Source: Gammaproteobacteria bacterium (GTDB lineage Bacteria > Pseudomonadota > Gammaproteobacteria > UBA6429 > Thiohalophilaceae). From it: a stretch of 13,687 nt of DNA. The DNA lies in NCBI GenBank assembly GCA_003233255.1, contig QILH01000271.1, forward strand, positions 1 to 13,687, written 5' to 3'. The notes under the pieces were generated by a model that saw only the letters and a list, made by a program, of their open reading frames with translations, ran no database searches and was not told where the DNA came from. Both the position numbers and the translations under genes were made by a program. Shown one piece after another: positions 7,272-13,687 of the stretch (within the stretch, counting starts at the first letter, position 1; each line of letters opens with the position of its first letter).

Positions 7272-8738
7272 ATGTCGATAAGTTGTTCACAGACCATAAT
7301 GATCCAGGGCACCACCTCGGATGCGGGTAAAAGTGCATTGGTGGCGGGTTTATGCCGTGTTTTAAAACGCAAGGGTCTCAAGGTAGTACCTTTTAAGCCC
7401 CAAAACATGGCTCTGAACAGTGCGGTGACGATGGAGGGCGGCGAAATTGGCCGTGCTCAAGCTTTACAGGCTCAGGCCTGTGGTTTGCCTGCGCACACCG
7501 ATATGAATCCGGTGTTGATTAAACCCAATACCGATGTCGGGGCACAGATCATTATTAATGGTCAGGCCATCGGTAATATGAATGCGCTGGATTATCACGA
7601 CTATAAACAAACCGCCATGCAGGCGGTGCTGGAGGCACATCAACGTTTAAGCGAAAAGTATGAGGTTATCGTGGTCGAAGGTGCCGGCAGTCCGGCTGAG
7701 ATCAATTTGCGTGATAAAGATATCGCTAATATGGGCTTTGCCGAGGCCGTTGATTGCCCGGTTATATTAGTGTCTGATATCGATCGCGGCGGTGTATTTG
7801 CGCATATAGTTGGGACACTGGATTTATTGAGTACGTCTGAACAGGCGCGCATTACGGGTTTTGTGATTAATAAATTTCGTGGTGATATGGCTTTATTACA
7901 ATCGGGTCTGGACTGGTTAGAGCAGCGCACACAAAAACCGGTGTTGGGCGTATTGCCTTATCTACATCATTTGTATCTGGATGCGGAAGACAGCATTAGT
8001 TCTGTATACAATATGGATTCAGCTCAGGTGCGTTGTAAGATCGTAGTGCCGGTTTTATCGCGCATCAGTAACCACACGGATTTTGATCCGCTGCGAGTTC
8101 ATCCGCAAGTCGATCTGGAATATACTCATATAGAAGACGGCCCTGCTCCTGCAGATCTGATTATATTACCTGGCAGTAAAAATGTAATTGCGGATTTAAC
8201 GTTGTTAAAAAAACATGGTTGGCCTGAAAAAATAAACCGGCACCTGCGCTATGGTGGCAAACTATTTGGAATCTGTGGTGGCTTTCAAATGTTGGGCCAG
8301 TATATTCATGATCCTGAGGGTATCGAAGGTAAAGCTGGAACATGTGAGGCGCTGGGTCTATTGGAGTTTGAATCAACATTACTTAAACAAAAAACATTGT
8401 GTAACGTCAGCGCTAAGATCTTAAGTGATAATAGCCTCTTTACGGGATATGAAATTCACGCAGGAATAAGTAAAGGTGTGGCGCTATCAAAGCCGTTTGC
8501 CGAAGTTGACGGAAAACATGAGGGAGTGGCCTCCGGGGATGGTTTAATCATGGGTACCTACATCCATGGCTTATTTGAAAAATCAGTGGCTATGCAAAGT
8601 ATATTAAAGTGGGCGGGTTATCAGATCGACGCGACGCAGGATTTTAACCAAATCCGCGAGCATGCAATAGATCGAATGGCAGATGCTGTTGAAGCACAAT
8701 TAAATTTAACCGCGATGGGTTTAGCGATTAAGGGTTAA
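7272..8738 (+). CDS. cobQ: Adenosylcobyric acid synthase (glutamine-hydrolysing)
   Basis: A full-length 488-aa CobQ/CbiP. It amidates carboxylates b, d, e and g of adenosylcobyrinic acid a,c-diamide, using glutamine and ATP, in cobalamin synthesis. The N-terminal synthetase domain starts with the family hallmark MIQGTTSDAGKS (residues 10-21) and contains KPQNMALNS and SDIDRGGVFAH. The C-terminal class I glutamine amidotransferase domain has the nucleophile Cys335 in FGICGGFQMLG and His432 in GTYIHGLFE. The start at 7272 leaves nine residues before MIQGTT, as usual for the family. No other cobalamin gene lies in the window, so the rest of the pathway must be elsewhere. It converges with the DoxX-like gene 18 bp downstream, with no terminator visible between them. 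Confidence 0.97.
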   Translation: MSISCSQTIMIQGTTSDAGKSALVAGLCRVLKRKGLKVVPFKPQNMALNSAVTMEGGEIGRAQALQAQACGLPAHTDMNPVLIKPNTDVGAQIIINGQAIGNMNALDYHDYKQTAMQAVLEAHQRLSEKYEVIVVEGAGSPAEINLRDKDIANMGFAEAVDCPVILVSDIDRGGVFAHIVGTLDLLSTSEQARITGFVINKFRGDMALLQSGLDWLEQRTQKPVLGVLPYLHHLYLDAEDSISSVYNMDSAQVRCKIVVPVLSRISNHTDFDPLRVHPQVDLEYTHIEDGPAPADLIILPGSKNVIADLTLLKKHGWPEKINRHLRYGGKLFGICGGFQMLGQYIHDPEGIEGKAGTCEALGLLEFESTLLKQKTLCNVSAKILSDNSLFTGYEIHAGISKGVALSKPFAEVDGKHEGVASGDGLIMGTYIHGLFEKSVAMQSILKWAGYQIDATQDFNQIREHAIDRMADAVEAQLNLTAMGLAIKG

Positions 8739-8756
8739 GCTTTGTTTGCTATCTCG

Positions 8757-9662
8757 TTAGCTGGGATGCTTGCCCTGTTTGCCGGTACATCGGTCTAACA
8801 GTGATTTGAATTTGAAGTGTTCACCACCACCCAACATGGCCAGTACAGCGCCCGCGCCAAGGAAGGCGACCTCGCGCTTAAAGCTATTCAGATTGGCGAT
8901 CAGTGTTTTGTCCATATTTAGTTTGTACATCATATACCAGATCATGATGGCGATAACGAGATAACCGACATAACGTACGCCTGCACCACTAATGAGAAAC
9001 AGTGCCCCTACCAGCAGGATCCATTGGTTGGTAGCAAAGCTTGGAATATGATCCAGCCCGGCAAAAAGCCCGGCGACCAGGAAAAGCATGCCCATCGATA
9101 ACCTGAGTAACAAGCCCGGATTGTTCCAATCTTCGATCCGAGGTGTCGCTGCGGATCGAAATAACGAACGATCCGCACTAAATGGCCCAGAGCCAAGTAG
9201 ATAAAGTACGAACATCATTCCTGAAAGTGCGACGTCACGAATTTGCACTAATAGTGCAGGTGAAGTAAAGGTCTTGACGTTTACCTCTACACCCGGTGTC
9301 GTGATGACAGGTAAGGCTATGACAAAGGTCCAGAGCAAAAAAGCGTAAATCAGGCTCAGCGGACGCACGAACAGGCCAATAATCAGGGCGATGCCGCTAA
9401 ATAATTCGAAGCTGGAAAGTGCCGTCAGGAAAAACCAGGGGGTAAGTAAATCAGAACTAAACAGGTAATCTATAAAGAACTGGTTAATGTAACCTGCGGT
9501 TCCCATGTAGGCATCAACGATCGCGGCTTCGCGTGCGGGATCCAGCAGTTGTCCTAGTTTACTGGTGCCGCCAATTAAAAACAGCAGGCCAAGCCCAATA
9601 CGTAATATTAATGCGGCCAGCTGCAGAGGATCCTGGGTTCGTATTTGTGTATAGATTGACAT
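8757..9662 (-). CDS. DoxX/DoxD-like integral membrane protein (two tandem DoxX-type halves)
   Basis: A 301-aa, very hydrophobic protein with about eight membrane segments that look like a duplicated four-helix DoxX unit. The first half begins LRIGLGLLFLIGGTSKLG (about residue 21), the second LLRLSMGMLFLVAGLFAGLD (about residue 185). The segment ELFSGIALIIGLFVRPLSL in the first half is typical of DoxX/DoxD proteins. Relatives include the DoxD subunit of thiosulfate:quinone oxidoreductase, but most DoxX proteins are uncharacterised and linked to redox or respiratory functions. Nothing here proves a thiosulfate role. The start is well supported by GGAGG six bases before the ATG. It appears to be a single-gene transcript with its own promoter and palindrome upstream. 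Confidence 0.85.
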   Translation of the reverse strand: MSIYTQIRTQDPLQLAALILRIGLGLLFLIGGTSKLGQLLDPAREAAIVDAYMGTAGYINQFFIDYLFSSDLLTPWFFLTALSSFELFSGIALIIGLFVRPLSLIYAFLLWTFVIALPVITTPGVEVNVKTFTSPALLVQIRDVALSGMMFVLYLLGSGPFSADRSLFRSAATPRIEDWNNPGLLLRLSMGMLFLVAGLFAGLDHIPSFATNQWILLVGALFLISGAGVRYVGYLVIAIMIWYMMYKLNMDKTLIANLNSFKREVAFLGAGAVLAMLGGGEHFKFKSLLDRCTGKQGKHPS

Positions 9663-9742
9663 CGATTGCCTCCGTATTTTTCATATTAGAATCAACGACG
9701 TGCATAAAGTGCCAGATTGTAGATGTTCGTTGTTAATGATGC

Positions 9743-9773
9743 GTCTATATATATAGACCGGCTTTATTGGCAA
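9743..9773 (-). promoter_or_regulatory. Promoter with overlapping 16-bp palindromic operator upstream of the DoxX-like gene
   Basis: GTCTATATATATAGAC (9743-9758) is a perfect palindrome. On the minus strand, TTGCCA (9773-9768) lies 16 bp before TATATA within it, giving a plausible -35/-10 pair about 80 nt upstream of the DoxX-like ATG. A dimeric repressor bound to the palindrome would cover the -10 box. The palindrome is a direct observation; promoter activity and regulation are inferred. Confidence 0.5.
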
Positions 9774-9851
9774 AAGCTTACAGAATAAATGCAGTAAGGC
9801 GTGCAGGTTATTTCTGGTGTTGCTTCAGATTGTACTTAGGAGATGAATAAG

Positions 9852-9955
9852 AAATAAAATAAAAGGTCATTAGGGCTGGAGAGAGTTGCAATCAAGTGCG
9901 CTGTCTGGGTGCAGATTGCCGAGCCGGGGCAGCGCCCCGGCTCGCCCTAATGACC
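9852..9955 (-). terminator. Multi-stem inverted-repeat element with U-tract, 3' of the VWA gene
   Basis: Read on the minus strand it begins 16 nt after the VWA gene stop. An outer 12-bp stem (GGTCATTAGGGC, 9955-9944, with GCCCTAATGACC, 9876-9865) is perfect. Inside it lie a 10-bp GC-rich hairpin (9943-9921) directly abutting the outer stem, then a 6-bp stem GCAATC/GATTGC (9919-9914 with 9893-9888). The outer stem is followed at once by TTTTATTTTATTT (9864-9852), as in an intrinsic terminator for this strand. The structure is far more elaborate than a usual terminator, so it may be a small structured RNA, a processed 3' end or a miniature repeat element that also terminates transcription. The 9663-9971 gap contains this element, the DoxX-like gene's promoter region and nothing else recognisable. 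Confidence 0.65.
9921..9943. repeat. GC-rich perfect hairpin, 10-bp stem and 3-nt loop
   Basis: GAGCCGGGGC (9921-9930) and GCCCCGGCTC (9934-9943) are exact reverse complements around a 3-nt centre. It is much richer in GC than the flanking AT-rich DNA and would form a very stable hairpin in RNA from either strand. It is nested within the larger 9865-9955 element. Confidence 0.85.
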
Positions 9956-9971
9956 GATAAACGGAGTTTTG

Positions 9972-11186
9972 TTAATTTAAATCGAAGTTCTTTTGTTTTG
10001 CCTGGCTACGAATAGCTGTGGTTAACGCCTCTTCCATGGTGTTCCCATTTTCTTTCGCCTGTTTCTTCTTTGCTTCGGTTACGTAGTCTTTACGCTGTTT
10101 ACTTAAGGCTAAAATTTCCTGTTGAATTATTTTTCGTTTTCCGGCAACTTCTGTAACGTATTTTTTACGTTCAGCTTTGCTCATAGTGCGCATGCTGGCG
10201 GGCAGTTCTTTTTCGTCAATACGGTCTAAATCAACTTTACCTTCTTTTTCAGCATCAACTAAATCCCATTGTGAATTACGATAATAGCCTGATGCCTTTG
10301 AGCGTGCGCGCTTGGCTAGCAGGCCTGCTGATACCGAGCTGCTGTTTTTATCCTGCTGTGCCTGACGTTCGGCTTTTTTCCTGCCATCGGCTCCATAGGG
10401 AAGGTAGGTTTGGTTGAGCTGGCTGTTGAGTTCAGCCAGGCGTTTGTCCTGTGGGGCATTGATATGCACGACCTGCTGGTTGTGATCAATGCTCATAAAG
10501 TTACCACCAGCGAGTACGGCCCCTTCTTGCCAACCGGTGTTCATCCCCTGTTGATGGTTACCGGCATGAATAGTGTTGACCACGATGCCTTTTTGTTTCG
10601 CGGCAGCGATGGCTTTTCGAAACGGTATCGGCCCCTGAGTGAAGGGTTCGTTACCGGCGATAAAAATGGATTTAATATCATTTTTAGAATTACTCCAGTT
10701 CAAATCATTAACGGCGGTGTTAATGACGTAACCGCAATATTCTTCACCACCGCCGGTGGTGAGTGAAAACAGGGCTTCTGAGACTTGGTCCAGTTCGGAG
10801 GTTAATCCTGATACTTTGCGGATAAATCCATTTTTACTGTGTAGATTCGAATTACCGTATTCAAATACAGCGACCTCTAAAATAGGTTTAACGCCATGTT
10901 GGGTTGCTTCTGAGAACTCATTTACTACCTGCCAGATTTGTTCGCGTGACTGATCGATCAAACCACTCATGCTGCTGCTGGTATCCAGTAAAATTGCGAT
11001 CTGAATTCGGGGTTGGTTGGTTATTTTTATTAAAGCCGAATTTCCAATTGGAGTGATGGGCATTTTAGGGTTGTTACCGGCATAGCTTTGGTTTGCCTGA
11101 ATGGCCAATGTGGCCATGATGACCGGGACGGACAGTGCAGTAAGGGTTAGCAACCCGGGTATTTTAAATTTTTTAAATGGTTTCAT
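9972..11186 (-). CDS. Exported VWA domain protein with GNEPF motif
   Basis: A 404-aa protein with a basic N-region (KPFKKFK), a hydrophobic stretch (about 9-30) and a likely signal peptidase I site after SYA (residue 36), so it should be periplasmic. The VWA domain carries D68-T-S70-S-S72-M, followed by T144 in TTGGGEEYCGY. At the position where many VWA domains have the third metal aspartate it has IAGNEPF (about 176-182). The last 130 residues are strongly charged, rich in Lys, Glu and Gln, and probably helical. The start has GGAG seven bases upstream of the ATG. It resembles a family of free-standing VWA proteins of unknown function and is not part of the Bat operon. It ends just before the 9865-9955 structured element. 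Confidence 0.85.
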   Translation of the reverse strand: MKPFKKFKIPGLLTLTALSVPVIMATLAIQANQSYAGNNPKMPITPIGNSALIKITNQPRIQIAILLDTSSSMSGLIDQSREQIWQVVNEFSEATQHGVKPILEVAVFEYGNSNLHSKNGFIRKVSGLTSELDQVSEALFSLTTGGGEEYCGYVINTAVNDLNWSNSKNDIKSIFIAGNEPFTQGPIPFRKAIAAAKQKGIVVNTIHAGNHQQGMNTGWQEGAVLAGGNFMSIDHNQQVVHINAPQDKRLAELNSQLNQTYLPYGADGRKKAERQAQQDKNSSSVSAGLLAKRARSKASGYYRNSQWDLVDAEKEGKVDLDRIDEKELPASMRTMSKAERKKYVTEVAGKRKIIQQEILALSKQRKDYVTEAKKKQAKENGNTMEEALTTAIRSQAKQKNFDLN

Positions 11187-11327
11187 GTCTTTTCTCCAGA
11201 TTCAGTTTATAAACCGTTGCTTGGCTTCAGGACATAGCATAGGTAGCGTTCGAATAAAGAGGTAGACGGAGTGGTGTAAAAGTTTCGGGCTGAACTTTAC
11301 TAAAAAGTTACATTGCGTGTAAAAAGC
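11187..11327. other. Intergenic gap with a small hairpin
   Basis: This 141-bp gap separates the end of the TauE-like gene from the start of the VWA gene. It holds a 6-bp perfect stem AACTTT/AAAGTT (11293-11298 with 11304-11309, 5-nt loop). This could weakly end TauE transcription, but it lacks GC and a following U-tract. The promoter of the VWA gene should lie here if it is not read through, but I cannot point to convincing boxes. Confidence 0.35.
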
Positions 11328-12062
11328 CTAGATTTGATAAAGGCCGATTAAACTAATAAAAACAAGAATACCACCGATCACACGCTTGAACAGCCGGTCA
11401 TTTTGCAGGATTTTATCATGCGTTTTCAGACCCAGGTAATGACCGATGGCGGCCACTGGAATCAAGGTCAGGGCGGTATAAAAATGCAGTTCAACACCGA
11501 GCGCGATAAAGGTCGTCATCTTGATGCTCACAATGATGAACCAGAGTACAAATAAGGTATTACGTAACTGCGCGCTATCGACATGACGCATGAATACCGC
11601 GACGATGAGTGGCGCTCCGGTTAACGATGTTCCGGCAACGTAGCCACCGGTAATTAATAAAAACCGATCCAGCCAGCTATTGTTGCTCTGAATCGCCCAG
11701 TTCATCAGCCAGGTGATGGCATAGATGAACGTGATTAAATAGACAAATGTAATTAGCCATTTGTTTGGCAGGGTAAGCAGGCCGAACACGCCGATCATGA
11801 GTGGCGGGAAAAGATAGATAAGTGATTTGCCCAGGTAGATCCAGTTGACGTCGTTTAAGCGTGTGCGCAAGGTCAAACTGGTAAAAAATAACAAATGTAC
11901 ACCGATCATCGGTAGCCAGTACAGAGCGCGATCGTCGATTAAAAACATTAATGGTAAACCCAGTGCGGCGCCACCAAACCCCAGCCCGCTGCGTACAAAG
12001 CCAGTCCAGACGAACAGCAGTCCGGTCAGGACTATTTCTATCAGGGTGAAATGTTCAAACAT
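11328..12062 (-). CDS. TauE/SafE family membrane transporter
   Basis: A 244-aa polytopic membrane protein with about seven to eight hydrophobic helices. The two half-repeats typical of the TauE/SafE family are visible as a glycine-rich SGLGFGGAALGLPLM (residues 25-39) and TGGYVAGTSLTGAPLI (138-153). Family members move small anions or organic acids, such as sulfite, sulfoacetate or sulfolactate, across the inner membrane. Substrate cannot be assigned from sequence, and no sulfur-metabolism gene sits beside it. No clear ribosome-binding site precedes the ATG at 12062, but the first helix begins shortly after it and no better start exists. It is divergent from the DUF5666 lipoprotein gene. Confidence 0.88.
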   Translation of the reverse strand: MFEHFTLIEIVLTGLLFVWTGFVRSGLGFGGAALGLPLMFLIDDRALYWLPMIGVHLLFFTSLTLRTRLNDVNWIYLGKSLIYLFPPLMIGVFGLLTLPNKWLITFVYLITFIYAITWLMNWAIQSNNSWLDRFLLITGGYVAGTSLTGAPLIVAVFMRHVDSAQLRNTLFVLWFIIVSIKMTTFIALGVELHFYTALTLIPVAAIGHYLGLKTHDKILQNDRLFKRVIGGILVFISLIGLYQI

Positions 12063-12354
12063 ATTCTACTAATAATATTGGTTGGGCGAGGTTCGTCGGT
12101 ACCGCTTACGGTAGGAGGCATCAATTAAGTCGTCTGTGGCTTATAGGCTGAAGTAATTATAAAAAAGCAGTGTGGTCGCTCAATAACCCCTTCCCTTCAC
12201 AGGCCACCAATCGAATATTTAAGCGAGCTGTTAATAGTGTGAAATCGTCGACATTTTTTTGCAACCCTTTTCAGCCCATGAACGTGTAATAAATTAAACG
12301 AGGGTCTGCTAGAGGCTTTGGCTAACAAGAACGATATCTAAGAAGGAGATGATT
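12063..12354. other. Divergent intergenic region between TauE-like and lipoprotein genes
   Basis: This roughly 290-bp region must hold promoters for both flanking genes. Seen directly are a small hairpin TACCG/CGGTA (12100-12104 with 12109-12113) and an AT-rich run with TTGCAA at 12259-12264. That hexamer has no -10 box at normal spacing. No ORF of coding quality, RNA gene or riboswitch is recognisable. Confidence 0.4.
12341..12348 (+). promoter_or_regulatory. Strong ribosome-binding site deciding the lipoprotein start
   Basis: AGAAGGAG touches an ATG at 12349 with no spacer but lies 6 nt before the ATG at 12355. The normal spacing of the second ATG makes it the likely start. Confidence 0.8.
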
Positions 12355-13626
12355 ATGGATACTAAATTACGATTTGGAGTAATTGCGCTCATTAGTGCAT
12401 ATATGACGCTTTCCGCGTGTGGTGGGGGAGGTTCTGGATCCAGTAATACCAATAATACCCAGCGCAGTACAACGGGACCGATTACAGCTTTTGGCAGTAT
12501 TTACGTAAATGGTAGTCGCTATGCCTCCGAGACAGCGGACGTATATATAGAAGGTGAGTTAACAGACGAATCTGAGTTGCGTGTGGGCATGATGGTCACC
12601 GTTAGCGAGGATGATAATGGTGATGCGGCCTCTATTAGATTTGATGATGATCTTGAAGGAATTGTAACGGGTGTGGATGTGGCGGCCAGAACATTAGAAG
12701 TGATGGGCCAGACGGTTACCGTAAGCAACGAAACAATTTTTGAGAGTGAGGTGGTGAGCATTACGGATGTTGCTATGATCGTGCCAGGCAATATCATAGA
12801 AGTGAGCGGTTATTCATCGGGAACCGGCACCATTTTAGCAACCCGCATTGAGGTGAAGGCGGTCGATTTGGCGACGTATTTAACAACACATCCTGACGGT
12901 ATAGAAGTCAAGGGCGTGGTTATGAACCATTCGGTGGAAAACTCGACGTTTAATCTTGGCAGCATGACCGTGGATTATTCGGGTGCGACGTTATCCGATC
13001 TTCCGGATGGTATTACTGATGACCTCTATGTCGAAGCCAGAAGTACCCAGGGATTTGATAGTACGAGTGGTGATTTGATCGCTTCAAGCGTCGAGCGCGA
13101 GGATGACGGTTCGATTGAGCATGAAGGTGATGAGAACGAAGAATATGAATTCAGCGGAATAATTATGGCCGTTGGCGCTAACACCATCACCGTAAATAGC
13201 CAGGTGGTGACGATTAACTCGGATACCGAGATTGAAGAAGATGGCGAAGGTCCTTTGGCCGTGGGTGATGAAGTTGAAGTCGAGGCTTATTTTGATGGCG
13301 TTGGCAATTTGATCGCGAAAGAGATTGAGCGTGATGAAGCGGAAAGCGACCGGTTTGAGTTTAGCGGTACGATCGACACCATCGTAAGTTCCGATACCAA
13401 TATCGGCACCATAACCCTGACCGATGGCACGGTTATCCTGGTTAACAATGACTCCTTGATGCACGATTCTCAGGATCAAGATGTTCTGCCAGATCTCCGC
13501 TTCAACCTGTCAGATTTAACCAGCGGAGATTACATTGAGGTCTACGCTACGGATAATGGCGATGGCACGTATACCGCGATAAAGATCGAGCGTGATGATA
13601 TGCCAGCAGTCCCCGCCGCGGTCTAA
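12355..13626 (+). CDS. Lipoprotein with about five DUF5666-like beta repeats
   Basis: A 423-aa protein. The signal peptide ends in a lipobox LSAC with Cys22, followed by a GGGGSGSS linker; Gly at +2 suggests outer-membrane sorting. The mature part is acidic and beta-rich. It consists of units that open with a G-x-[IV] strand (for example GPITAFGSIYVNG, EGIVTGVD, FSGIIMAVG, FSGTIDTIV) and close on an [IV]-E/R motif near residues 94, 165, 247, 325 and 412, a period of about 70-87 residues. The first unit closely fits DUF5666 (GSIYVNG, then LRVGMMVTV); later ones are more diverged. DUF5666 proteins are exported and of unknown function. Acidic linkers (EREDDGSIEHEGDENEEYE) could bind cations, but this is a guess. 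Start chosen from the ribosome-binding site at 12341-12348 rather than the ATG at 12349. Confidence 0.87.
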   Translation: MDTKLRFGVIALISAYMTLSACGGGGSGSSNTNNTQRSTTGPITAFGSIYVNGSRYASETADVYIEGELTDESELRVGMMVTVSEDDNGDAASIRFDDDLEGIVTGVDVAARTLEVMGQTVTVSNETIFESEVVSITDVAMIVPGNIIEVSGYSSGTGTILATRIEVKAVDLATYLTTHPDGIEVKGVVMNHSVENSTFNLGSMTVDYSGATLSDLPDGITDDLYVEARSTQGFDSTSGDLIASSVEREDDGSIEHEGDENEEYEFSGIIMAVGANTITVNSQVVTINSDTEIEEDGEGPLAVGDEVEVEAYFDGVGNLIAKEIERDEAESDRFEFSGTIDTIVSSDTNIGTITLTDGTVILVNNDSLMHDSQDQDVLPDLRFNLSDLTSGDYIEVYATDNGDGTYTAIKIERDDMPAVPAAV

Positions 13627-13643
13627 ATTAATCGAGCACCATA

Positions 13644-13672
13644 AGGTCACCTGTAAAGGTGACTTCCCTTTT
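13644..13672 (+). terminator. Probable intrinsic terminator after the lipoprotein gene
   Basis: GTCACC (13646-13651) and GGTGAC (13658-13663) form a 6-bp stem, extendable by a G-U and an A-U pair, around a 6-nt loop. It lies 19 bp after the stop codon and is followed by TTCCCTTTT. The U-tract is interrupted, so termination may be partial. Confidence 0.55.
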
Positions 13673-13687
13673 GACCCAGGTTTCTCC

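Noticed and set aside
8739..8756. Bidirectional terminator between cobQ and the DoxX-like gene
   Set aside because: The gap is only 18 bp and shows no stem with a U-tract on either strand.
9865..9955. Integron attC site or insertion sequence
   Set aside because: The ends do not match attC core sites (no GTTRRRY/RYYYAAC pair), there is no transposase or integrase gene nearby, and the flanking duplication is only a loose AT-rich match.
12349..12354. ATG at 12349 as the lipoprotein start
   Set aside because: The ribosome-binding site directly abuts this ATG, leaving no spacer; the ATG at 12355 has a normal 6-nt spacing.

Overview
The window reads as ordinary chromosome from a Gram-negative, probably gammaproteobacterial, heterotroph or chemotroph. 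This is judged from gene families and gene style, not from a marker gene. The evidence is a Bat-type MoxR/DUF58/VWA operon that includes a DUF4381 protein, a lipoprotein with a standard lipobox, a cobyric acid synthase, and base composition somewhat below 50% GC. No tRNA, rRNA, CRISPR array, transposase, integrase or phage gene was seen. Coding density is high.

Positions 6-5350 (minus strand) form a five-gene operon: a MoxR AAA+ ATPase, a DUF58 protein, a DUF4381 membrane protein, BatA (VWA) and a BatB-BatC-like fusion (VWA plus TPR). Every junction is a stop/start overlap (TGATG once, ATGA three times), so the five proteins are probably translationally coupled and made in fixed ratio. The likely arrangement is an inner-membrane assembly. 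A cytoplasmic MoxR chaperone-ATPase works with DUF58, while BatA and BatB present VWA (metal-dependent adhesion) and TPR domains to the periplasm. A BatD-like gene would be expected just beyond the left edge, but it is not visible.

Positions 5463-7044 (minus) hold a small operon: a cupin, a four-helix membrane protein and a SAM-dependent methyltransferase. Divergent from it is cobQ (7272-8738, plus), the only cobalamin gene here. It converges tail to tail with a DoxX/DoxD-like membrane protein (8757-9662, minus), whose upstream region has a 16-bp perfect palindrome over a plausible promoter.

Positions 9852-11186 (minus) hold a secreted VWA-domain protein. Its 3' end runs into a 91-nt, multi-stem inverted-repeat element followed by a U-tract. 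This is the most striking non-coding structure in the window. Further right are a TauE/SafE-type transporter (11328-12062, minus) and, divergently, a lipoprotein built from about five DUF5666-like beta repeats (12355-13626, plus), followed by a weak terminator hairpin.

I do not see a clearly new multi-gene system. The best leads are the 9865-9955 structured element, the palindrome upstream of the DoxX-like gene, the inverted repeat that closes on the cobQ start codon, the repeat lipoprotein, and the free-standing periplasmic VWA protein with an altered metal site.
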